Origin: Pipra filicauda
Lineage: Eukaryota; Chordata; Aves; Passeriformes; Pipridae
NCBI RefSeq assembly: GCF_003945595.2
Contig: NW_024104665.1
Span: 1,455,651-1,519,650, forward strand
Direction of reading: 5' to 3'
DNA length: 64,000 nucleotides
Shown: positions 1-12,989 of the stretch, one piece after another
How the letters are laid out: each line of letters begins with the position of its first letter
How positions within the stretch are numbered: position 1 is the first letter of the stretch
The notes under the pieces: model-generated
Told to the model about the DNA's origin: nothing
The model's input: only the letters and a program-made list of their open reading frames with translations
Database searches by the model: none
Program-made: the position numbers and the translations under genes

Positions 1-3000
1 ACAAATAGCCACGGAATTCACTTGTTGAAAAGAACACATTTTATAAACATTTGTGTTTTGACCACTAGTCCGTGAAATACAGCAACAAGGCCAGCAAATT
101 TTATTATGTGGTTTTATCTATGTAATTCTGTATTCACATAAAACCCCCCACATTTATTCCCTCTTAAAATTACAGCATATATTTTTCTTTACAGATAAGC
201 AAACAATATATAAAATTAATGTTCTACAAAAGTATAGACATTTGTGTTTGTAAAGAATAAAGGACTCTAAAATGTATAGTTGCAAGCATTCATATTTTAT
301 TGACCATAATTCATATTGACCAAAGATTTATATTCTTCTGTGGCTCTTGAAATTTGTTGTCAATCAGATTGTCAGTCTTGATTGCTCACTGTGGAGCCTT
401 CTTGATGCTTAACCTATCCTGTCATCTGCAAAAGATACTCCCTAATTTGTGTTGAACTTCACAGGCCATAAATCATATTAGTTTTTTACCATGAAAACAG
501 TGTTTTGTTGTTTCTTCCATGTGTGCTGGGGCAACTCTTCAGCTAGTATAAACTGTTACAGCTCTAGCAAAGCTGGAAGATCTTTCTTACTAAGTCTCCA
601 TATTTTAAACAGGGATCTGTTTTACGTAGCAAGTTTAACTTGCATCACATATCCTGACCTGGATGTTTGCTTTTACAAACAAGTAACAGAAAATGAGAGC
701 CAGCTTCCTTTTTTAAAACCATAGTAATTTTTTTTAATAAAATGGTATCTGTTTTGCTATGCACAGCTTATTTAATTTTCCAGCAAATTTTTCCTTAGAA
801 GCTCATTTGAAATAATAATTAAAAAAAAATTAAGGTACTTCAAATGATCAAGCTTTAATCATCAGTGTAATCCTGAACCTCTTAGGTGAGATAAAATTCA
901 GAGCACACCAGACCTTGCTCGTTATGCTGGTTCCCAGGAAACTGGCTGGTTTGACTGCTGAATTTAGCTGGCTGGTGTGTGCATATGACCACTTCTTGGC
1001 ACACATTCAGATCTGGTAGAATTTTTGTAGTTGTTACCCAAAGGGGAATAAACAAGTGTTTTAAACCCAAAAGGACTTTAGTTTTATTTTGGAATCAGAA
1101 TAACAATTCCTTTATGGGCAGAAATTACATACATGATATGAAAACTGAGTGCCTTTTTCTTTAAATACATGGGCATCAAGACACAAATCTTACATTAACA
1201 GGATTTTTATCTTTCTCAAACTTTCTGCTATGCACAGCAATATAAGCCATTGTACAGTAAGAATGAATATCACATTTTTAAATGGCTGATCCTTATGTTG
1301 ATAAGACTATTTCAAATCATCAGTCAACCAAACTAATTTTTTTTGTGGTACTCATCAAGACAATACAGTTTCCAAGTCTTACATCAAGGGAAATTATAAT
1401 CGTCCATTCTTTGTGATATCTGGCATGATGTTTCATGTAGAACTATAGAAGGAAAATATCCTAGACAGCTTTCTGTTCCAGTGATATCATTAATGATCAA
1501 ATGCTTTTAAGTGACATGCAGTACCTTGAATGATTACAGCCAATATACAGTTCCAAATAAATCAGTCCTAAGGTTTGAACATATAACATATGATTAACCT
1601 TTACTGTCATCAAACCATACAATGGCAGCTCAAAACTCACTGATATTGGTTTTCATTTTAGATAAACCAAAATACTAGATCACAATTGTATAAGCTGTCT
1701 TTGTTTATCCCCAGTTTTATACTATTTGTATTTCCTCTAATTTGTTCCAACTGGGAATGTTTCTCATAGAGAGAGGTACTGCCCATGAAGTCTTTTATTG
1801 TATAGGTCAAACTGGCAATGATTAAAGATGAACCAGCTTGTCTTCCCTTAGCTTTCAAATTACAGACTTCAAAATAGTGCTGCACCCCATGTCTGTGTAC
1901 AATACAGTCTCAAGTAAAATTTTAGTAAAACAGTTTCAGCTGTTTACGCTTATTTTTCACTACACATATAATTAATTTTTTGTAAAGTTTCACTAAAAAA
2001 CCTGGTTCATTGAAAATAAGACAACATATTACTAGAAGTCAGGAACTTTATTTAGCCTACAATTCTGTTTTAAGGCTACCATTGAGATTACTTTATTTCA
2101 ACTTGCTTTGTAAGGAAACTAAAGTCTGATAACCTGATAAGTCACTGATAACCACACAACAATAAAAGCAAAGAGGAAAAAAAAGAACCCAACAAAAAGC
2201 TCCAACCCCATATCTCTCCCTAGTGGGCTTATATAGAGAAGTTTCAAAATATTTTATTATAACTCAAATTAAAAAATACATTAGGTCATTCTGTTCACAT
2301 TTTACCATGTAAAAATTGAACATAAACTGTTAAAAAAACACAGTATGACTTAAGATAATCTCCACAGACCCGTTCCTTTACACAACTATTTTCATTGGAT
2401 TACCTTTTTACACTGGGAAAGGATTCTTTAGCTGAAAGCACTTTATAAAGGATTGAACATTTTGTTTGTATACTGTGTATAGTCCAGATAATTGAAAACT
2501 TCCTGTCCTTAATAGCTCATACAAAATGATTCATGGTGCAAATTGGTATTCACAAGTTATTATGTGCATTAATTTATATATTTTTCCTTTGTACAGGCAT
2601 CTAAAGATTAGATTTATAGGTAGTGCTGAAATGCATTTTTTTTGGCTTGAAGTCAAGATTGCAATATACTTCATTTCACATTCTGTATGGATTTCAAACT
2701 ATTGCCATCATGATGATGGTTTGGGCGTTTTGTGGAGGAGGGTTTTTTGAGCCACCTTAAAACACTCATTTCACGACAGAGTATTGGTTTGGCTAAGTAC
2801 AATACATGGACAGAAGACAAAGCAGGTTTTAAGGAGTTTTATGAAAAACAGTATTTTTCCCAAGCATTAAAAACAGCATATGAAAATCTGTAGGGCTAAG
2901 TTCTTACATGGGATTTTTAACCTATTTTAATGGAAAAAAATTTGAGCAGAATAGAAAAAAAATTAGCAATTTTCTCCTTGAAAATGGTTTTGATACTGTC

Positions 3001-3834
3001 AAAATAACTTTTCATTAGAAGATGAAAATGTCCTTTTCTTCAACAGCTGTGTTTGGATTAAAGTCTGAAATTTCAATTTTGTCAAGGAGGAAATTTTTTC
3101 GAGCAGAAAAAAAAAATTTCAACTGACTGTAATATATAATATATGCAGGATATATATAGGTACACATGCAGGAATACAGAGCCAGCATCTCTGCTGGTGT
3201 AGAACATCTAAGTGTCTCTGAAGTCACAACTTGCCTAACTAACATCAGCTGTGAATCTCACCTAAGAAAGAAATTTTTGCTGATCTCATATTCACCTCTC
3301 TGTGGAATGCTGTTTTCTGAGCAACATGATTCTGACATAAAAGGCATAAATAGAGTAGTATAGGGAACTACAGAGCTAATCTTCTGAACACCAGAACACA
3401 CGAGTGTCAAGGAACAGAAGTATGGCTGTAACGGTTCTTAATAATGCAGTCTTGAAGGGAAAGTCAAACTTGTCTGTAGGAAGGCTACTGATGTTCTCTT
3501 CAGGTCTTCAGAAAAACTGTGTTTGCAATGTAATTCTTTAAGACTACTTAAGACTAAGACCACTTAAAATGATAATGAATTTTCCAGGTCTCAGGGTAGA
3601 GCCTGCATTGTACAGGTTATTGACCAATGTGGCAGGTCTGTTTGCATGAGCAATTACAGAGATGTGTTTTCTAGGTGGTACTCATTTTACTTCTAAAGCT
3701 TCTAACAATTACGTATATAAAAGATGCCTCTACAGCACATAACGGTAAATGCGGTATTTTCAGGCAAGCGCACTGAATTCACCTATGCTGATGACTCTGA
3801 ACTTCCATGTTAGTATGAAAGCTCCCTGTTGATG
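1..3834. other. AT-rich DNA downstream of KCNG3
   Basis: No gene recognised. The stretch is AT-rich, with many AATAAA-like words on both strands. It may be intergenic or the distal part of a long KCNG3 3'UTR. In human I recall COX7A2L lying beyond KCNG3 on this side; I see no exon or promoter of it here. Confidence 0.5.
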
Positions 3835-5164
3835 TTTATTGGTACCCAAATTTGTAAAGCTGTACCTTAATGTGTGTTAGTATCTAACTGCACATTTCTA
3901 CGTAGTAGCCTTTCAGAATTATACTGAATGATGCTATTAAGCAGTACTACACAAGAAATGTAGTAAATAATATGTTAGAACCGTACTTGATTCATTTTCA
4001 TTTTCTAGTTACGTTGGAGAATACACCATTTTGCCAAATGCAACTCACATGTCTGTATTTTACTTTCTTTGGTATGCTCTGGGCTTTTTACAGTTGTTTT
4101 TAAAACTTCCATTAACGTGTATCCTTCAGTAAGGATTACAGAATTTAAAGATAACGAGTGTCATCTGACAGGGAGCAGCTACTCTTGTTTTCCAGTGCTT
4201 GCTCAAGTGATGGAATCTTATCATTTGTCTTGGGGAACTCTCATTATGATATCTATGTTTAATTAAATGGGGTGAGGGGAAAGGGGAGGAAAATCTATGC
4301 TTATGAGTATGTAATTTCATGTGGATGGAGTTGAACTCAATGCATGTAAAATTTGGAGAGCTCCCCCACTAAGCTACCAGCAAATATATGTATCAATCCC
4401 TGATTTCTTATGCTGATCTTTGTAAAGTACAGCACTTGCTTCTACTTACAGTTTGGTTCCAGAGAAGAAATTAATTGTGACTAAGGAAGTCCTTACTACA
4501 ACAATGGAGGTGCATTTCTTGCATTTCTTTGTGAATTATCAAATTCAGAGCAATGGGTTTACAGAAGATTTGTGTGCTTCATCAAAGATCAGAATCAGGC
4601 CTCGAGGTTTTTCGTCCTACAGACCTATATTTGTCATCTTTCCTGAGTTACAGAACCAGCTCTACTTTGTTGCAAAGCTCAAAAGTAGCAGTGATTCTCC
4701 AATATATAGTTTGGTTATCTGAGTAAAAGTGGAGATGCTTCAGGCAAGAAGTTATCAATGCCTCTATGGAGGCATTTCAATATTTAAATATTGAAATCCT
4801 TGAAAAACTTCTGCTACACATCACTTAGAATTGTTTAGGATATAATTACAGGAATGACAGATCTCAGCGTTAAGCCCATTTTTTGTTCTGCTTTTGTGTG
4901 GGAAGGCAAACTGGTCTGGTTGAGGACTTCTGAATCCTCTTTGTTAATTTTGTTCTCTCAAATTTGAAACATCACTCCCTCTCCTTGCAAGGTGCCCAAG
5001 GCAAATGGCCATCCTTCCTGTCTGAATGGTGACGGGCTTTCTCCAGGCTGGCGAGAATGTTGTTCCACAGGACCATCCAGTCAAGGAGGACACGCGAAGG
5101 GACCTTCCACCATTCTCTTCTAAGACAAAGCTTAGCAAGTAACTACAACAGAATGCAAGTTTGG
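3835..5164 (-). other. KCNG3: KCNG3 3'UTR (end uncertain)
   Basis: Sequence just downstream of the KCNG3 TGA. Possible poly(A) signals on the minus strand are ATTAAA at 4258-4263 and AATAAA at 3835-3840; several more AATAAA copies lie nearer the left edge (around 2049, 1793, 296 and 102). None has an obvious GT-rich element after it, so the true end cannot be fixed and may lie further left. Short frames on either strand here lack any family resemblance. Two adjoining perfect hairpins lie at 4757-4797. Confidence 0.5.
4757..4797. repeat. Two adjoining perfect inverted repeats
   Basis: 4757-4776 has 8-bp arms (aatgcctc and gaggcatt) around a 4-base loop. 4774-4797 is a 24-bp uninterrupted palindrome centred in an AT-rich core, overlapping the first by three bases. 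Both would be in KCNG3 3'UTR RNA if the transcript ends to the left of here. Confidence 0.85.
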
Positions 5165-5810
5165 TCAATTTAAGAATTCAGCAGAGAGGCTTCTACTGTA
5201 CCTAGCGGATCGGAACTTGAGCTCATGGTAACACTGCACAAAGCTGTGATAAATGAAAGTGATTGGCAAGGCTAATAAAACGATGCCACTAACCACACAA
5301 ATCCCTCCAAGTATTCTTCCTGGCACAGTGATGGGACACATGTCACCATAACCAACTGTGGTCATTGAGATGATCACCCACCAACAAGCAGCAGGAATGC
5401 TGGCATAATCCTTATTCTTTGTTCCCAAGTCCAGCCCATTTTCAAGAAGCTGGGAAAGTGCACTGAAAATTGCCATAGCAACACAGATAAAGACAAGTAG
5501 CATCACCATCTCTCTGTAACAACGCTTCAGAGTCAGACCAAGTGTTTGAAGGCCAATGAAATGACGGGCCAGTTTAATCACCCAAAAAATCCTCATCATT
5601 CTTAAGACCCTCAGAGTGACTCCAGCTCTCTGAAGCTGTGAATTTTCCCCTGTGAAAACTGTCATTAGAACAGAGATGTAGTAAGGAGTAATTGCCAGCA
5701 AATCAATGATGTTGAGAGGTCTTCTGACAAACTCACACTTGTTTTTGGAGACGATGAACCTCACAATGCATTCTGCAGTGAACCAGCCTATGCAGATAGC
5801 TTCAATTATC
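5165..5810 (-). CDS. KCNG3: KCNG3 coding exon 2 (S2 to C-terminus)
   Basis: Terminal coding exon of the Kv6.3 potassium-channel subunit, residues 219-433. The acceptor reads ttttgacag before base 5810, and its first G completes the Gly codon begun in exon 1. The frame runs to a TGA at 5165-5167. Visible parts: S2 (about 218-240), S3 (251-270), an S4 with regularly spaced arginines (278-303, containing LRVLRMMRIFWVIKLAR), S5 (319-339), pore loop with TTVGYGDM (372-375 is GYGD) and S6 (385-411). S6 has LALPITF where Kv1-Kv4 channels carry a PxP gate motif, which is typical of silent subunits. Protein is nearly identical to human KCNG3 as I recall it. Residue 377 is Cys where I expect Tyr. The two exons sum to 1302 nt, giving 433 residues against about 436 in human. 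Kv6 subunits do not conduct alone; they join Kv2 subunits at the plasma membrane and change gating. Confidence 0.97.
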
Positions 5811-6492
5811 CTGTCAAAAGAAACAAAGTACAGTATTTATGCTCTGTGCAAAAGCTTCAGTGGATGTTTGGTTTGTTCACGGATATTACCAAATTGACAC
5901 TTAGACTTTCACAGACAACAAACAGAAAGCCACACTATTCTTATCCTGCGCATGTGGCACTGGATTTCGTCAATTAACCTGAGGATCTAGTGAGAGTTTA
6001 AACTGATAATTGCTGAGAACTCACTCACTGATTGTTTTCTTTGAATTACAGACTGCTAGTAGTCACAGTACATGGCAAACATGCCAGAAACTAGAACCCT
6101 ACAGGAAATGGTAGGCCACCAGTGCCAATGTGTAACAATATCTAAAACATCTGCGGTTTGGGTTTCTTTTGTTCATTGAGTTTTGGGGGATTTTGTTCAT
6201 TTTTGTTTGTTTGTTTAAATCTATGAGGTCTGATCCATGTGGGAATGCCAAGGGCTGTAGGTCAGTGAACTGACAGGTTATGAACAGGTTATAGAACCAG
6301 ACTGCTAAACTAAAATGGAAGTGCAACGGGAGTAGGCAGAAATCAGTTTTTGCATTGGATAATTCATGCAAATTAGTTCTTCAGGAATCAACCTAAACCA
6401 GTCTATCTGATCTGCATCCCAAATGGGCCGTATAGAATTATATTCAGAACTTTATAGGTCTTGCCACTAAATATAGATGGTATTTCATTTTT

Positions 6493-6523
6493 CATCATTG
6501 GGTACACAAAGTACCCAATGATG
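6493..6523. repeat. Perfect 13-bp stem, 5-base loop
   Basis: Arms catcattgggtac (6493-6505) and gtacccaatgatg (6511-6523) pair perfectly around acaaa. It lies in the KCNG3 intron. The stem is too short for a typical pre-miRNA and pairing does not continue outward. Confidence 0.85.
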
Positions 6524-9500
6524 TGTCCTCCCATTTACCACAATGCTCAATTTCAAAACTAGTTTGCTCTCAAGAATTAGGTGTTCTCTTAAAAATTAAG
6601 CTTTTGAAAGCTTCCTTTATGTTGAAAACAAATAAAGGAAAAAAGGTTAATGGGTAAGTTCACTGAAATCCTTTTTACATATGATGAGGAAATATGTAAG
6701 ACTTTCCCCAGTAAAATCAAACAGCGAGATCATGGTAATGGACACAGTGATGAAGTCTGAATGTACTTATATGTTGGCTGGTTGAGATCTCGTGTAATGA
6801 TTAAAAGAAAAATGTATCTTGATAGAAAGTTGCAGCCAGGAATATTCAACAATTCCAACAGACTATTTCATTACATTTTATGAGATTTCTCTGGTAGTGC
6901 TGCCTGTATCCTATGACATGAAGCATTTAAATGAAAAAGAAATTTGTAATTACACAATTTAAAGCTTTTTCACTTGGTATTTCCTACTGATGCCCTGATA
7001 ATGTTGGAATTGTGACTCCTCCATTTTTGTCACATGTTAGACACATCTCTGGGTTGAGCTTTTAAGGAGCTTAGGTTCTGATTGTTGTGATACAATAGAA
7101 ATTTTCTTTATAAATCGGCCTTCATTCAGTGGTTCAATGTAACTTTGGGGAATAGTTGTACAAGTAAAAATCCATTAAATATTATCAATCCACTGTTTTA
7201 CTCTGGCAGTTCCTAGCACAAGAAATACTGTAAATCAGTAATACTTCCATAGGAAGGACTGAAGAAGCATTTATTGTAGAACAGATTTGAAGAGAGGTAA
7301 GGGATGCCATTGATGCAAAAATGACAAAGAAAGATCAAGACAGTGGGAGATACGTTAATGCCACTGTTACAGCTTGCACTGCCATTTCTGCATTTTGCAT
7401 CCATCCCTCCTTCTCCAGGCTAGGAAAAAGATAATTAAGAAGGGTGTCCCTTTTTTTTTTTTTCCCCCTTTCCTCTAGTTACTTTTTAGCCATCAGTGAA
7501 ACAGTTTTCACTTTTGTCACTCCTTTTTGCCTGTGTAGATGGATTTTGGTAGTACTGGTGAATCACATAAAAGTGCATGCTTTGGTGAGAAAAACTAGAA
7601 ACCTCTAGCATGTTGAGAAATCTGGATGCTACATACTATGTTTCCACTTTTAGAGCAAGTCCCCCTCTCATTGCAGTGACTTTTATAGCTAACCTTATTA
7701 GTGGGTAAATAACATCTAATAAGGAAAGCAAATTTAACAGTTACCCCTCAAGAGACCTTAACTGAGTGTAAAGTTAAAGCCAAAAAACAGGCATGTACTC
7801 AGCAAACTAAAGCACCTGTATTCTTTGTAATCAATCTTAAAATATTTTCTGCATATTCACAGGGCAGACTGCTTTTATTGCCTATGCTTAGAATAATGCT
7901 GTATTAAAATCTATAACTATTTCATTAAATAGTGGCTTTATTTTGTAAAATGTAGTACCTATAAACTTCCATCACAGTTTTTGGTTGGGTTTTTTACCCT
8001 ATCAGTTCAGTTGTAATATAGCTGGTATTCAAAATGGAGAGGGGGAATTAAAAACAAACTCATTAAGTGTTTCCTTGAAGATCCCCCCCCCCCGAAATTT
8101 ATAAGTAATCAGAGAAAATACTAAGACATAGTTTTTATTCAGTTACAGGCTATTTCTGCTCAAACTTACTGTTCACTGTCCAAGACTTAAGCCCATCAAA
8201 GAAGGTATTTCTCCTGAAATTTTAAGCCACTTGGTACCTAATAGTCTTTCAAGATTACTCTGTTGCATATAACTTTCTCTCAGAATAAGCTATTTTATGT
8301 ACAGAGTTAAGCCACTTCAGAAATAATTTTTTTCAATCACTAACAAGACTAGTTTGCTAGTAGTAAAAAAAAATCATATTGTGACTATCTTAGAATGTTT
8401 TGACTTAGCAATATTCTTTGCCCAAGCATGCCAATTTGTGTACTTTGAATATCCCCTGGTGAGTTGGTTGAAATAGAGCCAAAATATTCCTTAGTGGCAC
8501 TATTATCTATTAAGTTTGTAAATAAAACATACACACCAACAGGACACATGAGGAAAACAGATGATACGGTTAAAGACAGTATATGACAGGATTAAAGATT
8601 AAAGTCTGTCAGCACTGATTTTTTAAATTGTTGCTGAAGCCTATTTCCATGTAGAGCACATTAAACTTGAAAAACATCCAAGCAGTAGCCAGAATGATCA
8701 AATTCCTGCTCAGGAAGACTCCTAGGTAATTTCAGCAAATGTTTGGGGTTTTTTAATCCTTTTAAAGTCAACAGGGTTTCCTTCTCACTACAAGCTATGG
8801 AGTAGAGGCCACAGAACAGCAGTTTCCCTGCATTAAAAACCTTGCCGGGTTTTTTCCGTTCTGTCTCTGCTTTGGTAGCAATATGTCTTGATGCATTAAA
8901 CTCTGCTGCCTTATGTGGGAGGCTGTAATGACCCAGCCCCAGGGAAGGGGCAAATGCTTTTCACAGCTCGAAGGGGATACCAGGATACGTGGATCTCAAG
9001 CCCTGGGACCCTCAACATCTTTTCCATATATGTTGAACATAACTGACACCTAGACCTGGTGAGTTTAAGATTCTCCTATTGCCAGACAGTGATATATATA
9101 TCTGTTCATTGTGTTAACTCTTTTTGAAAAAGCTTGTAAATTCAATAGAAGAATCCATGTCTGTGTTTTTAACTTAGGTTTGTAGTTCCATTCTTTATCT
9201 TCAGCCCACTATTTTAACTTAGCAAAAATGTGGTGTTTGAGTTAGATCTTACACAGGAAAGGAGATCTTACTGTGTTTTTGAACAGATGTTGAACATGAA
9301 CATTTAGGTGTTCTGAAATTCCACCACCGTAAAGGAATAATGATTTCTGTGTGTCTAAAATTCAAATGTAACTCTTTAGGTGGATATTTTGCAGATATGA
9401 AAAAAAGTCCACTGGCACCTGATGAGAGACACTGTTTGGGGAAGTTACTGTGTTTATCTGCTTTTGCTTAAGAACACAGCAATCATATAGGCTTGGTGGC

Positions 9501-12360
9501 TCAGTGATTATTTCAGTACAAACTTAATCATGATTATTAAGTGAAAAGGGGGCTAACAAGCTACTCGTAGTTAGAAAAAATAGTTTTAAGGCAAGTAGAT
9601 AGAACTGTGCTGGCAGTAAGTCAAGCACCTTCAAATGATTTTCTATTACAGGCTTGAAAAGCTCTTCCTAAAAGACTACACTCACAATCAGTGTGTGGAC
9701 GGGTCCCTGAGCAGAGGCTCACAGTATGCATCTGTTGGCACAGTTCAGAGGAGAGCAAAGATGACTTGAAATTGCCAGAAGCAACAGAAGGGGAGACAGG
9801 CATTCCTGCTGTCTGCTCCAAAACTCTACAAATCTAATGCAAATCTTTAGCTCTGACAAGTAAAACTTGCCATGGCAGGGAAGGGAGCAAAAATCTTAAA
9901 TAAATTTAATAACTCAGATTGCATCCTGAGAACAGGCCTGGGGAAGGCAATTCCTCTGCAATCAGGGAATTATATTGTCACTGTCTGTAATATCTGTGAA
10001 ATTCCAAGGTCAGATTCCCCATTCCTCTCTCCTTAAAGCTTACTCATGGAGTTCTCTGTTGCCCTCTAAAGGGTGTTACTCTAAAGGAAGAGAAATAGCC
10101 ATAGTTTACCCTTTGAGAGCATGGTAACCATGAAAAGGCATAACAACATAATGGTTTCTGAGAAAAGTTTGGTGGACTCAATTCCTCTTCTGCTGGAGAG
10201 GTGTTCATACAAGAAAAACAAACACAGCTGGTACTAGCTGGCAGCCACAGTAGCCCTTGCTGCAAACCTCATTAAAGAGGATGATTTTGTAAATGACAGA
10301 GTTAGTGACCCTCTCATTTGTGGAGATGATGTCCAGGTAAGCTGGAGACACATCGCTAGTCAGGTGCTTTCACTACAGCTGCCCAAAGCTTTTCTGGGAA
10401 TGGTTACCACAGGAATCAGCCACAGAAATTATCCACGTGGCACCTTTCTGAACTGTAACACATTGAGGAAAGGACAGGGGGTTTATGTGAGAATGTGAGA
10501 AACTAAAACTATCAGAGTTGCTGAATTTCGTGAGGTGGTTCTCACCTCACCTCAGTAGCTTATGCTGAGTTGAATAATTGATTACATCCAAATCTACAGC
10601 CTAAGGATTTCTAGATTAGCCTGCTCAATTTTCACTCCTCAAACTTTTCAAAATATGTTTTTTGAATAATGTAAAGTCTTCATACTAGTAATTACAGTAC
10701 CATGCAAGTCAAAGTTCACTTGAGTACAGCACTAATGTCACAATTTCTCTGGGGAAAAAAAATGTAAGTTATTGTATTACTATGTTAGATAAAATTCCTT
10801 TATTTTGATGAGGAACATTGGTTAATAAACAAAGGACAGAATTTGGTGTCAAACTTTTAAATGTAGCAGAAACTAGTGGACAGTTTTTTAAAAGCCTTCA
10901 CACCTAAGATGGACAATATTGCCAATGTATGTGATCCCAGACACTCCTACGTGATTTCTGGGGTCAGGCTTTCAAATAAGCCACTTAGCAACTTACTTAG
11001 GAAACTTAACTAATTTTAAATGAAATAACTACAAACAAAAGAAAATATAAAAAAAAAATGGGAAATAAAGATGACAACTGGGCATGCTAGGTCCAATCCT
11101 GTGGCATGCGTAAGTAGTTGTAACTAAAATGGATCACTCACTTAAAAGCAACTGTAGCTAACACACCTCTTTTTCCAGCTATAACAGGCTTTTTAGTCAT
11201 GGTGCAGCATAAGTAATAAAGAGAGGAGTACTTCCACCTTGGTGGCCAGCTGTGGACAGAGAGGCACACACCTGTGTCTGTTTTCCATATGTTCCCCATG
11301 TGATCAGTTCCTGTGCAGTGAGAGCACATCGGTTAAGCCACTTGTGAAATGAAACAGTTTGTATCAGTGTTTATACATGACAGGCTTTTGCAAGAAGATG
11401 GTTAGAAACTGTTCAGCTACAACTTTTACAGTTATCTCTAATTTTTTCCTGCAAATCATGGAATATTACAGTTGGTACTGAAGAAACTCACCCCACCATT
11501 GATAGTGGTCCTTCTGGTTTTAATAGCAAATTTCACTACCCTGGGAAGTGCTTAGCTATACTGAACCTTTCAAGTACTTAGGACTTTATCCTTCTAACAC
11601 TTGGTATACAATATGCAATTTTTCAGAAGAGTAATACACATGTTCTTGAAAGGCACCATGAAAGAAAAACAACACATCCTATGCTATGTCCTTCTGCAAG
11701 CTGAACTCTTTCAGTAAGAGAAAAAAATCTTGTCAATTCCCACACCATGAAGATGTTAACAAAGACATGACAGATGTGGTTAACGCTATGCTAATGCTGC
11801 ATCTATTTTCACATGTCTGTTGGGAGCATCTTGGCAATTTGCTGCTGTACAAAAAGATCACCAGGAGCATCCACTCTTTGAAACAACCCTGCAAAGCTTA
11901 AGTAATGCTTTTTAACTGGAAGAAACTATAAGAGCAACTTTTGACGTATCTGAATCTAAGCAGGCATCAATGGCTTCTCAATCTGCATCTGCTTGCTTTT
12001 TGTTCATACAATTAATTCTTTGGCTCAACTACAATAAGAAATACAGGTGCAGTTTTCCATTAAGCTAATGGAAACTATGAAAATACTTTCCAAGGAATTA
12101 ATCTGGCTACTAAGATATAATATATCACATTCCAATTAAGTCTATGGTAAAAGATGATGATTTCATAATGACAAGGCTGCAATTTCACTGTAGGGCCCTT
12201 TTAGCAGACCAGAAGCTGAAAACTTTTTGTTGAGTATCCTGTCTGTTTTAAAAGGGAGAAGCTAGCAAATACCAGAAATGTTTACTTCTTTCTTTATATG
12301 TCACTCTTCTTTATGAGAGAAATTCTACCAGAAATGGTCTCAATTTTGCTCTCTAGGGAA

Positions 12361-12402
12361 CAGGAGAGAGGGAAAGAGAGGGAGCAGGAGAGGGAGAGCG
12401 AG
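12361..12402. repeat. Purine-rich tract
   Basis: About 40 bases of almost pure G/A with repeated GGGA and GAGAG words on the plus strand, which makes a pyrimidine tract on the KCNG3 transcript strand. It lies about 1 kb downstream of exon 1 inside the intron. Confidence 0.7.
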
Positions 12403-12867
12403 TGCAACAATACTTAAGTCAGCAGAGTTGCATCAATGTAACCCTAATCTGAGGTCACAAGAAGATGAAAAAGGTTTGTTATTACTAGTAAGGCTCGGGA
12501 TAGAGCCTTATACCCCATGCCCTGGTTTCTGCATCTGTTTTGCAATGTTTAGTGTGCTTACATAGGTCTTATCTAAAGGAAATGTAAACACTGTTACATT
12601 CATACACTGGGGTGCTTATATGATGCATTTGCAAGAGCTCAGTGTGTAGTTTGATCATCTCCTGTGTTCCCCACATATAGAATCCGAGATGGAAAGGCGG
12701 GGGGGTAAGGCTGTTCCCCCACACATGATTTTACCAGAGCAGAATCGTAACAAGCACCGGATCTGCTCCATCAGAAGGACCTGTACGAATACGTTCAGAG
12801 TACTTACAGGATTGTGCTTTTCCCAGAGGAAAAGACAAGGGAATTGCATTCTTTTCGAGTTTTAGTC

Positions 12868-12897
12868 CCCCCCTTTTTTTTCTCCCCCCCCCCCCCA
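12868..12897. repeat. C/T homopolymer tract
   Basis: A run of C, then T, then a longer C run on the plus strand at the downstream edge of the KCNG3 CpG island. It is prone to length variation and sequencing error. Confidence 0.75.
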
Positions 12898-12989
12898 ATC
12901 GTAAGGCCTAAAATGATTTTCCGAGTGTCTGAAGTTCTCTGTGTGGGTAAAGAGTCCCGTGGCCTCTTAAAACCCGAAGATCCTGCACG

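Noticed and set aside
4453..4722. 89-codon plus-strand frame after an AG-like acceptor, antisense to the KCNG3 3'UTR
   Set aside because: No recognisable domain, and other chance frames in the region are nearly as long.
4944..5168. 74-codon minus-strand frame overlapping the KCNG3 stop codon
   Set aside because: Needs a TTG start inside the end of KCNG3 and has no family resemblance; it is 3'UTR.
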